Of a stretch of DNA of 12,494 nucleotides, positions 3,831 to 10,689 are shown piece by piece. The stretch's first letter is position 1, and each line of letters opens with the position of its first letter. This stretch comes from Pseudomonadota bacterium (GTDB lineage: Bacteria; Pseudomonadota; Gammaproteobacteria; Xanthomonadales; Xanthomonadaceae), in NCBI GenBank assembly GCA_023399815.1, contig JAEWOJ010000136.1, forward strand, positions 1-12,494. Direction: 5' to 3'. The notes under the pieces are model-generated. The model was not told the origin of the DNA. It made no database searches and was given only the letters and a program-made list of their open reading frames with translations. The position numbers and the translations under genes are program-made.

Positions 3831-6689
3831 ATGAAAGCAGCTACACCCCGTACCGCCCTTCTCGCCGCAGCGCTCGGCGTTGCCCTCGGAGGATTCGCCG
3901 GCACGCCGCTGACCGCCATGGCCAAGGCCCCGGCCGCCGCGCCGGCGGTGGACATCCCCTATGAGGAGTTCACCCTGCCCAACGGCCTGCGCGTGGTGGT
4001 GCACACCGACCGCAAGGCGCCGATCGTGGCGGTCAACATCTGGTACCACGTCGGCGCCAAGGACGAGCCGTCCGGCCGCACCGGCTTCGCGCACCTGTTC
4101 GAGCACCTGATGTTCCAGGGCAGCGAGAACCACCACGGCGAGTTCTTCGAGCCGTTCAAGCAGGTCGGCGCCACCGACCAGAACGGCACCACCAACAGCG
4201 ACCGCACCAACTATTTCCAGAACGTGCCGACCACCGCGCTGGACATGGCGCTGTGGATGGAGTCCGACCGCATGGGCCACCTGGTCGGCGCGATCGACCA
4301 GGCCGCGCTCGACGAACAGCGCGGCGTGGTGCAGAACGAGAAGCGCCAGGGCGAGAACCAGCCCTACGGCCAGGTCTGGGACAAGCTGACCCGCGCGCTG
4401 TACCCGGCCAGCCACCCGTACCACCACGGCGTGATCGGCTCGATGAACGACCTCAACGCCGCCTCGCTGGACGACGTGAAGACCTGGTTCAAGACCTGGT
4501 ACGGCCCGAACAACGCGGTGCTGGTGCTGGCCGGCGACATCGACCTGGCCACCGCCAAGGAGAAGGTCGCCAGGTACTTCGGCGACATCCCGGCCGGCCC
4601 GACCATGGCGCAGCCGAAGGTGGACGTGGCCGCGCGCCCGGCCTCCACCCGCGAGGTGATGACCGACAAGGTGCCGCAGGCGCGCATCTACCGCGCCTGG
4701 AACGTGGCCCAGGTCGGCACCACCGACATCGACCAGCTGCAGCTGTTCGCGCGCGTGCTCGGCGGCGCCAAGTCCTCGCGCCTGGACCAGCGCCTGCTGC
4801 ATGAAGAGAAACTGGTGGACAACATCAGCGCGATGGCCGACGCCTCGCAGCTGGGCTCCAATTTCCTGGTCTTCGCCACGGTCAAGCAGGGCGTGGACCC
4901 GGCCAAGGTCGAAGCGATCATCGACGAGGAACTGAAGAAGCTGATCGCCGACGGCCCGACCGCCGACGAGCTGGCACGCGCCAAGACCGCGTTCCGTTCC
5001 GGCTTCATCCGCGGCATCGAGCGCATCGGCGGTTTCGGCGGCAAGGCCGACGCGCTGGCCGAGTGCGCCGTGTACGAAGGCGACCCGGGCTGCTTCCGCA
5101 CTTCGCTGGCCACCATCCAGAACGCCAGCGCCGCCGATCTCAAGGCGGTCGGCGCGAAGTGGCTGGGTGTGGGCGACCACACCGTGGTGGTCGAGCCGGG
5201 CGAGCGCGTGGCGCTGGAAGAACTGCCCTCGGGCACGCCGGCGCCGTTCGACGTGCCGGCGGTCGACCCCAGGTACCGCGTGCTGCCCTCGCAGGTGGAC
5301 CGCAGCGCCGGCGTGCCGCAGACCACCACCTTCCCGGAACTGAAATTCCCGCAGCTGCAGCGCGCCACGCTGAAGAACGGCACCCGGGTGATCCTGGCCG
5401 AGCGCCATGACATCCCGGTGGTGCAGTTCAGCTACGAGTTCCCGGGCGGCTTCACCGCCGACCAGGGCCGCAAGCCGGGCACCGCCAACTTCACCATGGG
5501 CATGCTCGACGAGGGCGCCGGCAAGCTCGGTTCGCTGGCCTTCGCCGATGCCGCCGATGCCCTGGGCGCCCGCATCGGCGCCGGCGCCTCGCTGGACGGC
5601 GCCAGCGTCAGTCTGTCGGCGCTGAAGGAGAACCTGGCGCCGTCGCTGGCGCTGTACGCCGATGCACTGCGCGCGCCGCGCTTCGACCAGAGCGAGATCG
5701 ACCGCATCAAGGCCACCTGGATCGCCGGCATCAAGCAGGAGAAGGCCAACCCGAACGCGGTGGCGATGCGCGTGCTGCCGCCGCTGCTGTACGGCAAGGG
5801 CCACCCGTATGCGATCCCGTTCACCGGCAGCGGCGACGAGGCGGCGATCCAGGCGCTGACCCGCGACGACCTGGTGGCCTTCCACAAGGACTGGGTGCGC
5901 CCGGAGAACGCGACCCTGATCGTGGTCGGCGACACCACGCTGAAGGACATCGTGCCGCTGCTGGAGCGCCAGTTCGGCGGCTGGAAGGGCGAGGGCGCCG
6001 CGCCGAAAGTGGGCGCGCCGGCCGCGGTCGCGCGTCCGGACACGGCCCGCGTGTACCTGATCGACCAGCCCGGCGCGGTGCAGGCCAACCTGTTCGCCGG
6101 CGAAGTGGTGCCCTCGACCATGGACCCGGGCGCGACCCGCTTCGACATCGCCAACGGCGTGCTCGGCGGCGACTTCACCTCGCGCCTGAACATGAACCTG
6201 CGCGAGGACAAGCACTGGTCCTATGGTGCCCGCTCGACCTCCGGCAGCGCGCTGGGGCAGCGGCCGTGGATGGCGATCGCGCCGGTGCAGATCGACAAGA
6301 CCGGCGAGGCGCTGAAGGAAATGCAGGCCGAGATCGGCCAGTTCGCCAGCGGCCAGCGTCCGCCGACGGCGGACGAGGTCGCCCGCATCCGCAACATCCA
6401 GACGCTGAGCCTGCCCGGCGCCTATGAAACCGCCTCGGCGGTGATGGGCACCATCGGCGGCATCGTCCGCTACCAGCGCCCGGACGACTACGTGTTCAAG
6501 CGCAAGGCCGAGATCGAGGCGATGACTCCGGCGCAGGTCGCCGAAGCGGCGAAGACGCTGGACCCGTCGAAGCTCACCTGGGTGGTGGTCGGCGACCTCA
6601 AGCACACCGAGGCGCCGGTGCGCGCGCTGGGCCTGGGCGAGGTGATCGTGATCGACGGCGACGGCAACCCGGTGCCGGCCGCCAAGTAA
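3831..6689 (+). CDS. Exported tandem M16-family zinc metallopeptidase (insulinase/pitrilysin type)
   Basis: A 952-residue protein made of two M16 units in one chain. A Sec signal peptide covers about residues 1-31 (hydrophobic from 9 to 23, possible cleavage after AMA), so the enzyme should be periplasmic. The first unit carries the inverted zinc motif HLFEH (H88, E91, H92) and the third ligand glutamate in VVQNEKRQ (E170), the expected spacing for M16. The second unit starts near residue 505 (LKNGTRVILAER); at the matching place it has MGMLDEG (about 556-562) without the histidines and is therefore non-catalytic. It keeps the R...Y substrate-binding pair in LREDKHWSYG (R791, Y798). In this family the two halves enclose a chamber that degrades short peptides or unfolded segments; the natural substrate is not evident. 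ATG 3831 was chosen for its Shine-Dalgarno and signal peptide; a TTG at 3813 in frame is less likely. The gene stands alone, divergent from the repeat protein. Confidence 0.92.
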   Translation: MKAATPRTALLAAALGVALGGFAGTPLTAMAKAPAAAPAVDIPYEEFTLPNGLRVVVHTDRKAPIVAVNIWYHVGAKDEPSGRTGFAHLFEHLMFQGSENHHGEFFEPFKQVGATDQNGTTNSDRTNYFQNVPTTALDMALWMESDRMGHLVGAIDQAALDEQRGVVQNEKRQGENQPYGQVWDKLTRALYPASHPYHHGVIGSMNDLNAASLDDVKTWFKTWYGPNNAVLVLAGDIDLATAKEKVARYFGDIPAGPTMAQPKVDVAARPASTREVMTDKVPQARIYRAWNVAQVGTTDIDQLQLFARVLGGAKSSRLDQRLLHEEKLVDNISAMADASQLGSNFLVFATVKQGVDPAKVEAIIDEELKKLIADGPTADELARAKTAFRSGFIRGIERIGGFGGKADALAECAVYEGDPGCFRTSLATIQNASAADLKAVGAKWLGVGDHTVVVEPGERVALEELPSGTPAPFDVPAVDPRYRVLPSQVDRSAGVPQTTTFPELKFPQLQRATLKNGTRVILAERHDIPVVQFSYEFPGGFTADQGRKPGTANFTMGMLDEGAGKLGSLAFADAADALGARIGAGASLDGASVSLSALKENLAPSLALYADALRAPRFDQSEIDRIKATWIAGIKQEKANPNAVAMRVLPPLLYGKGHPYAIPFTGSGDEAAIQALTRDDLVAFHKDWVRPENATLIVVGDTTLKDIVPLLERQFGGWKGEGAAPKVGAPAAVARPDTARVYLIDQPGAVQANLFAGEVVPSTMDPGATRFDIANGVLGGDFTSRLNMNLREDKHWSYGARSTSGSALGQRPWMAIAPVQIDKTGEALKEMQAEIGQFASGQRPPTADEVARIRNIQTLSLPGAYETASAVMGTIGGIVRYQRPDDYVFKRKAEIEAMTPAQVAEAAKTLDPSKLTWVVVGDLKHTEAPVRALGLGEVIVIDGDGNPVPAAK

Positions 6690-6722
6690 GTGGGCGACAG
6701 CTCCAGGCCCCATTGCCCCAAA

Positions 6723-6762
6723 AGCCCCTCTCCCTTCGGGGGAGGGGCTGGGGTGAGGGCAG
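6723..6762 (+). repeat. CCCCTCTCCC hairpin repeat, copy 1 (probable terminator of the M16 gene)
   Basis: A 12-bp stem (6723-6734 with 6738-6749, one G-T pair) around a TTC loop is followed by the conserved tail GGGGTGAGGGCAG. A second copy lies 128 bases downstream in the same orientation. Such elements are scattered between genes in Xanthomonadaceae and other proteobacteria. Placed 34 bases after the M16 stop, it could stop transcription or protect the mRNA end, though no T run follows. Confidence 0.75.
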
Positions 6763-6850
6763 GGCGCAGCCTCGCGTTGCCCGCCATCGCACAGGCTGTT
6801 CCAAGCGGCAAGCAGCGCGATACCTGCGACCAGGCAGGCAACGTCACTCA

Positions 6851-6890
6851 AGCCCCTCTCCCTCTGGGAGAGGGGTTGGGGAGAGGGCAG
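6851..6890 (+). repeat. CCCCTCTCCC hairpin repeat, copy 2
   Basis: A second copy of the element at 6723: stem 6851-6862 with 6866-6877 around a TCT loop, then the tail GGGGAGAGGGCAG. The arms carry compensating changes relative to copy 1 (TCGGGGGAGG against CTGGGAGAGG), so the fold rather than the sequence is kept. The 400-base gap 6690-7090 holds these two copies, an 88-base spacer between them and about 140 bases of plain sequence before the next promoter; no gene was seen. Confidence 0.75.
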
Positions 6891-7033
6891 AACGAAGCCG
6901 CGGTGCCCGACAACACGCTGCCCAAGGTCGCGGTAGCGACACCCGATGGGGCAAATGGCATCCGCGCCCTATCGAGCGCCCACTTCAGTCCACACCAGCC
7001 TCCGGCCAGCCCCTATCGCCAGCCAAACGGATC

Positions 7034-7062
7034 ATGACGCGTTCATCCATCCAAGGCACAAT
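7034..7062 (+). promoter_or_regulatory. Candidate sigma-70 promoter of the DUF4156 lipoprotein gene
   Basis: ATGACG (7034-7039, 4/6) and CACAAT (7057-7062, 4/6) stand 17 bp apart, predicting a start near 7069 and a leader of about 22 bases. The -35 hexamer is the same as the one proposed for the M16 gene. Weak, but the only paired match found in this gap. Confidence 0.3.
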
Positions 7063-7090
7063 CCAACCCGATCCCCACAAGGCCCCGCCC

Positions 7091-7411
7091 ATGCGCATCC
7101 TGATCCTGTCCGCCGCCCTGCTTGCCAGCACCGCCGCCTGCACCTGGGTGCCGATCGAAAGCGGCGGCAAGGCGGTGCGCGTGCTGCCGGCCGGCCCGGT
7201 GGCGCCCGGCTGCGTGGCCAAGGGCGAGATCGTGGTCTCGGTCAAGAGCAAGGTCGGCTTCTACAACCGCAACCCGCTGCGCGTGCAGGAAGAACTGGAA
7301 ACCCTGGCGCGCAACGAAGGCCCCAGCGCCGGCGCCAACGCGGTGCAGGCGATGAGCCCGCCGGCCGACGGCAGCCAGCGTTTCAGCGCCTGGCAGTGCC
7401 CGGTGCGCTGA
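7091..7411 (+). CDS. DUF4156 small lipoprotein
   Basis: A 106-residue protein with a lipoprotein-type signal sequence: MRILILSAALLASTAAC, with the modified cysteine expected at C17; the -3 residue is Thr rather than the usual Leu, so the lipobox is slightly off-consensus. The mature part CTWVPIESGGKAVRVLP, then a GCVAKGEI...VSVKSKVGF stretch, LETLARNEGP and the ending FSAWQCPVR follow the pattern of DUF4156 lipoproteins (the E. coli YjeI group), which are of normal length here. Two further cysteines (in PGCVAKG and WQCPVR) could form a disulfide in the periplasm. Function is unknown; the family is often described simply as small surface or envelope lipoproteins. ATG 7091 is preceded by AAGG eight bases upstream. 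A single-gene unit lying between the repeat-bearing gap and the oleA promoter region. Confidence 0.85.
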   Translation: MRILILSAALLASTAACTWVPIESGGKAVRVLPAGPVAPGCVAKGEIVVSVKSKVGFYNRNPLRVQEELETLARNEGPSAGANAVQAMSPPADGSQRFSAWQCPVR

Positions 7412-7435
7412 GTTTCCGTCGGCATTGGGCGTTCC

Positions 7436-7447
7436 CGGCCCGGGCCG
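7436..7447. repeat. 12-bp perfect palindrome CGGCCCGGGCCG
   Basis: The palindrome lies 24 bases after the lipoprotein stop. In RNA it would form a short tight stem, but no T run follows. It may be a weak end-of-transcript structure; chance is a real alternative at this GC content. Confidence 0.3.
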
Positions 7448-7570
7448 AGGGTAGCCGCGAAGCACGCGGGACATGAAGCAAGGGGGCAAAGGGCCCTGCG
7501 GACCATGAGGCGCCGGTTCCATACGCCGGGGTCCCGAATCGTTAAAGATGCGTCAAGGGCTGGCAGCCGC

Positions 7571-7576
7571 TAGAAT
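7571..7576 (+). promoter_or_regulatory. -10 element of the oleA promoter
   Basis: TAGAAT matches TATAAT at five of six positions and is framed by a short inverted repeat CGCT/AGCG. No good -35 hexamer is seen at 16-18 bp upstream. A start near 7583 would give a leader of about 28 bases. Its position also argues that oleA starts at 7611 and not at the in-frame ATG at 7548, which lies upstream of the hexamer. Confidence 0.45.
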
Positions 7577-7610
7577 AGCGCCCCCTTCGCCTGAGTCTTG
7601 GCGCCTCCCG

Positions 7611-8627
7611 ATGCCTTTCCAGAATGTCTCGATCGCGGGACTGGCGCATGTCGATGCGCCGCATACGCTGACCTCCAAGGAAATCAACGAGCGCCTGCAG
7701 CCGACGCTGGAACGCCTGGGGATCCGCGCCGACATGCTGGGCGATGTCGCCGGCATCCATGCGCGCCGGCTGTGGGACCAGGGCACGCAGGCCTCGGACG
7801 CGGCCACGATGGCCGGGCGCAAGGCGCTGGAAGACGCCGGCGTGGCCGCCGACCGCATCGGCCTGCTGGTCAACACCTCGGTCAGCCGCGACTACCTGGA
7901 GCCGTCCACCGCCTCCATCGTCTCGGGCAACCTGGGCATCGGCGACGACTGCGTCACCTTCGACATCGCCAACGCCTGCCTGGCCTTCATCAACGGCATG
8001 GACGTGGCCGCGCGCATGATCGAGCGCGGCGACATCGACTACGCGCTGATCGTCGATGGCGAAAGCTCCAACCTGGTCTATGAAAAGACCCTCGAGCGCA
8101 TGAGCGCCCCGGACGTCACCGCGCAGCAGCTGCGCGACGAGTTCGCCGCGCTGACCACCGGTTCCGGCGCCGCGGCCATGGTGCTGGCGCGCTCGGAGCT
8201 GGTGCCCGACGCGCCGCGCTACAAGGGCGGCGTGACCCGTGCGGCCAACCAGTGGAACAAGCTGTGCGTGGGCAATCTGGACCGCATGGTCACCGATACC
8301 CGCCTGCTGCTGATCGAAGGCATCAAGCTGGCCACCAAGACCTTCGAGGCCACCCGCCAGGCGCTGGGCTGGGCGGTGGACGAGATCGACCAGTTCGTCA
8401 TCCACCAGGTCAGCCAGCCGCACACCAACGCCTTCATCAAGGCCTTCGGCATCGACCCGAAGAAGGTGATGACCATCTTCGGCGAGCACGGCAACGTCGG
8501 TCCGGCCTCGGTGCCGATCGTGCTGAGCAAGCTGCGCCAGCTGGGCAAGCTCAAGAAGGGCGACCGCGTCGCGCTGATGGGGATTGGTTCCGGCCTGAAC
8601 TGCACCATGGCCGAGGTGGTCTGGTAA
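7611..8627 (+). CDS. oleA: OleA, head-to-head acyl-CoA condensing thiolase of olefin biosynthesis
   Basis: A 338-residue thiolase-superfamily protein (often auto-named 3-oxoacyl-ACP synthase III) that I recognise as OleA by close likeness to the Xanthomonas campestris protein, including its start (FQNVSIAGLAHVDAPHTL) and its length. The catalytic residues are all present: C123 in ANACLAF, E97 in SRDYLEPS, H265 in VIHQVS and N295 in EHGNVGPAS; each sits exactly 20 lower than the published tagged-protein numbers C143, E117, H285 and N315. OleA joins two long-chain acyl-CoAs by a non-decarboxylative Claisen condensation to a 2-alkyl-3-keto acid, the first step to long-chain cis-olefins. OleD, OleC and OleB finish the pathway; oleB lies at 11531. 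ATG 7611 lacks a clear Shine-Dalgarno. A strong hairpin terminator follows. Confidence 0.95.
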   Translation: MPFQNVSIAGLAHVDAPHTLTSKEINERLQPTLERLGIRADMLGDVAGIHARRLWDQGTQASDAATMAGRKALEDAGVAADRIGLLVNTSVSRDYLEPSTASIVSGNLGIGDDCVTFDIANACLAFINGMDVAARMIERGDIDYALIVDGESSNLVYEKTLERMSAPDVTAQQLRDEFAALTTGSGAAAMVLARSELVPDAPRYKGGVTRAANQWNKLCVGNLDRMVTDTRLLLIEGIKLATKTFEATRQALGWAVDEIDQFVIHQVSQPHTNAFIKAFGIDPKKVMTIFGEHGNVGPASVPIVLSKLRQLGKLKKGDRVALMGIGSGLNCTMAEVVW

Positions 8628-8658
8628 GCCAGGGCGCCCGATCCCGGTAACAACGCAG

Positions 8659-8687
8659 ACGCCCGCGGGTTTTCCCGCGGGCGTTCT
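8659..8687 (+). terminator. Hairpin terminator after oleA
   Basis: A perfect 11-bp GC-rich stem (8659-8669 with 8674-8684) closes a TTTT loop and is followed by a short TCT. It starts 31 bases after the oleA stop. Its T run is short but the stem is very stable, so oleA is likely transcribed alone. Confidence 0.75.
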
Positions 8688-9097
8688 GCATGTGGCCTGC
8701 ACGACCGTCAGTTCGAAGCGGAGCGCGCGGCCCGCGGCGGCGGTCGCTCTGCTCAGGGTGTACCCGCATCAGCGTCGAGTCGTTCCCGTCCAGCGCCCGG
8801 TGCATCGCCGCGCGGCCGGTACGCATGCATGCCGATGCCCGCCTGCTTCATCGCCTCGGCCAGCTGCCATGCGGTCACGCTTGGCGGCGATGGCATTGGG
8901 GGGAGCACTTCCGGATGCCATCGGTATCGCCGGGCAATCGTTCGGAATTGCCGCGTCGTGCCGCGCAGGTACGGGGATTGCCCCGCACGGGCTTGCCGGG
9001 GAGGGGGCGCGCCGGGCGAGCCCGGCACCCATGGGGAATCCAGCGTCGGGCGTTTGCCCCGGCCCATGGCGTCGGGCGACGGAGCCGACGACTCCGC
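8688..9097. other. Non-coding, inverted-repeat-rich gap between oleA and the SEC-C gene
   Basis: About 410 bases with no gene I can support. From 8888 it is packed with inverted repeats: CGATGGCAT/ATGCCATCG (8888-8896 with 8915-8923), GGCAAT/ATTGCC (8933-8938 with 8947-8952), CGGGG/CCCCG (8972-8976 with 8981-8985) and GCCGGG/CCCGGC (9011-9016 with 9021-9026). Any of the last could serve as a downstream end for the minus-strand SEC-C gene. Short minus-strand frames (one with AWQLAEAMKQAGI around 8823-8872) look faintly protein-like but have no proper start, length or family; a decayed small gene cannot be excluded. Confidence 0.5.
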
Positions 9098-9826
9098 TCA
9101 GTTCAGCCCGCAGCACTTCTTGTATTTCTTCCCGCTGCCGCAGGGGCAGTCGTCGTTGCGGCCCGGTTCCGCTTCACGGCGGATCGGCACGCGCGGGGTC
9201 AGGGCGTCGATGCGATGGTGGTTGAGGTCGGCCAGCATCGCCGGCAGCTCCATGGTGATGTCCAGGCGCTCGCGGTAGGTGACCTTGGCCGGCGGGGCCT
9301 CGGGGTTCTCCGGGTCGATCCGTTCGCCGCTGGCCAGTTGGTCGAGCAGGTCGAAGATCTCCTCGATCCACTCGTGTTCGTCCAGCCACTTGTCCCATTC
9401 CGCTTCATGCAGCATGACCGCGGTGAAGAAGCCCAGCGCCCAGTCCCGGCCGACGTCGAGCTCGGATTCGGCCAGGGCCTCCTCGTCCTGCTCCGGGTCT
9501 TCCGGCAGCCACATCAGCGGCGCGAGGTGATCGGGCAGGTCCTCGCCCTCGAACCGCGCGCGTGCGGCGCACATGTTCCAGTGGCCCATCAGCAGCTGCT
9601 GGACCTGGAGGGCTTCGTCCTCGTTGTTCCAGCGCGGCGGCTGGCCGCCCCAGACTTGCGGCTGCCATTGGCTGGGCGGTGCCGCCACCGGCGCTACCAC
9701 CAGGGCCGAGAGGAAGCCGTCCAGCGCTTCGAGATTGAGACCCTTGAACGGCACCGCGCGCTGCTCGAGCAGGCTGGACAGCCGTTCGATCTGGTTGTCG
9801 TCGAGGAAAGGAGGAGGCGTGGACAT
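9098..9826 (-). CDS. UPF0149/YecA-type protein with C-terminal SEC-C zinc motif
   Basis: A 242-residue protein in two parts. Residues 1 to about 200 are an acidic helical domain of the UPF0149 (YecA/YgfB-like) type, with the recognisable GLNLEALDGFLSALVV near the start and DVGRDWALGFFTAVM in the middle. The C-terminus, GRNDDCPCGSGKKYKKCCG, is a SEC-C motif; C227, C229, C238 and C239 should bind one zinc, as in the tail of SecA. SEC-C tails on such proteins are linked to ribosome, SecB or SecA contact; the role of this one is unknown. Start choice is open: ATG 9826 (MSTPPPF) gives the tidy domain boundary, while an in-frame ATG at 9856 would add ten residues; neither has a good Shine-Dalgarno. 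It follows the uracil-DNA glycosylase family gene on the same strand after a 156-base gap. Confidence 0.85.
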   Translation of the reverse strand: MSTPPPFLDDNQIERLSSLLEQRAVPFKGLNLEALDGFLSALVVAPVAAPPSQWQPQVWGGQPPRWNNEDEALQVQQLLMGHWNMCAARARFEGEDLPDHLAPLMWLPEDPEQDEEALAESELDVGRDWALGFFTAVMLHEAEWDKWLDEHEWIEEIFDLLDQLASGERIDPENPEAPPAKVTYRERLDITMELPAMLADLNHHRIDALTPRVPIRREAEPGRNDDCPCGSGKKYKKCCGLN

Positions 9827-9982
9827 GGCGGCCGCTGTCGTGGGGTGGGCGTGCATGGTAGTCGCTGCGGGTCAGGATCCCGCATCCGGGCCGACCACAG
9901 CGGATCGGGCTGGCGGTTGCATTCTTCCGCTTCTGCGGCATCCGGTGCCGACCGTTTGGGGGGATTGCGCTGTTCCGCAGGT

Positions 9983-10570
9983 TCAGCCGGCCAGCGCGTC
10001 AGCCACCCGCGCGCGCAATACCGGCAGCAGTTCGCTTTCGAACCACGGGTTGCGCGCCAGCCACAGCCGGTTGCGTGGGCTGGGGTGGGGCAGCGGCAGC
10101 ACGCCGCGCTGCAGGTGCTGCCGCCAGGCCTGCACGGTCTCGGTGAGCGTGCGCCCGCGGCGGTCGCCGAGCAGGCCGGCCTGCGCGTACTGGCCGATCG
10201 CCAGGGTCAGGCGCAGCTGTTCCAGCCGTGGCAGCAACTGCGGATGCCAGGTGGGGGCGCATTCGGGGCGCGGCGGCAGGTCGCCGTTCCTGCCGGTGCC
10301 GGGGAAGCAGAAACCCATCGGCACGATGGCGACCCTGTCGGCGTCGTAGAACGTCGGCCGGTCGATCCCCAGCCAGTCGCGCAGGCGCTCGCCGCTGGGA
10401 TCGTTGAAGGGAATGCCGGTCTCGTGCACCTTGCGCCCCGGCGCCTGACTGACGATCAGCAGGTGCGCGCCCGGCGCGGCCCGCAGCACCGGCCGGCAGC
10501 CCAGCGGCAACTGCGCCCGGCAGAGCCGGCAGGCGCGGATGCGCGCCATCAGCGCATCGAAGTCGTGCAT
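9983..10570 (-). CDS. Uracil-DNA glycosylase family protein with Fe-S-type cysteines
   Basis: A 195-residue member of the uracil-DNA glycosylase superfamily. Motif A is SQAPGRKVHETGIPF followed by NDPSGERLRDWLGI (residues 41-69), and the second active-site motif is LPLPHPSPRN (H162). Four cysteines fall where iron-sulfur UDGs (families 4 and 5 and relatives) hold their [4Fe-4S] cluster: C14 and C17 in CRLC, C88 in GFCFPG and C104 in PECAPTW. Such enzymes remove uracil or related bases from DNA to start base-excision repair; whether this one is an active glycosylase, and on which base, cannot be read off. HETGIPFNDPSG differs from classic family 4 (which has ETGRPFVGxSG). A strong Shine-Dalgarno, AGAAGGA, lies just upstream of ATG 10570. 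It is divergent from the coiled-coil membrane protein gene and upstream of the SEC-C gene on the same strand. Confidence 0.85.
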   Translation of the reverse strand: MHDFDALMARIRACRLCRAQLPLGCRPVLRAAPGAHLLIVSQAPGRKVHETGIPFNDPSGERLRDWLGIDRPTFYDADRVAIVPMGFCFPGTGRNGDLPPRPECAPTWHPQLLPRLEQLRLTLAIGQYAQAGLLGDRRGRTLTETVQAWRQHLQRGVLPLPHPSPRNRLWLARNPWFESELLPVLRARVADALAG

Positions 10571-10626
10571 GTCCTTCTTCCTCTCCCATGGCTGGAACCG
10601 TGCGCGGGCGGTACGCCTGTGCCTGG

Positions 10627-10634
10627 ATTATGCT
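10627..10634. promoter_or_regulatory. Overlapping -10 hexamers in the divergent region
   Basis: ATTATGCT reads as CATAAT on the minus strand (10632-10627, 5/6 to TATAAT, toward the glycosylase gene) and as TATGCT on the plus strand (10629-10634, 4/6, toward the membrane protein gene). Neither has a good -35, so these are candidates only; if real, the two promoters would compete for the same bases. Confidence 0.3.
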
Positions 10635-10689
10635 CGGAGCGCGAAGCGCGCATGCCAGCTTCGCCCTATCAAGCCATCAGGGGGGTGTC

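Noticed and set aside
3810..6851. 1013-codon open frame on the minus strand opposite the M16 protease
   Set aside because: It is a high-GC shadow: the plus-strand frame has an intact M16 protein with motifs and signal peptide, while the antisense product is Arg/His/Gly-rich with no recognisable domain.
7548..7610. Upstream start of oleA adding 21 residues
   Set aside because: The extra residues have no counterpart in the X. campestris protein as I recall it, and the likely -10 element TAGAAT lies inside this stretch.
8753..9067. 104-codon minus-strand frame with the protein-like stretch AWQLAEAMKQAGI
   Set aside because: The rest of the frame is Pro/Arg-rich and crosses several inverted repeats; no start signal or family. 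At most a decayed fragment.
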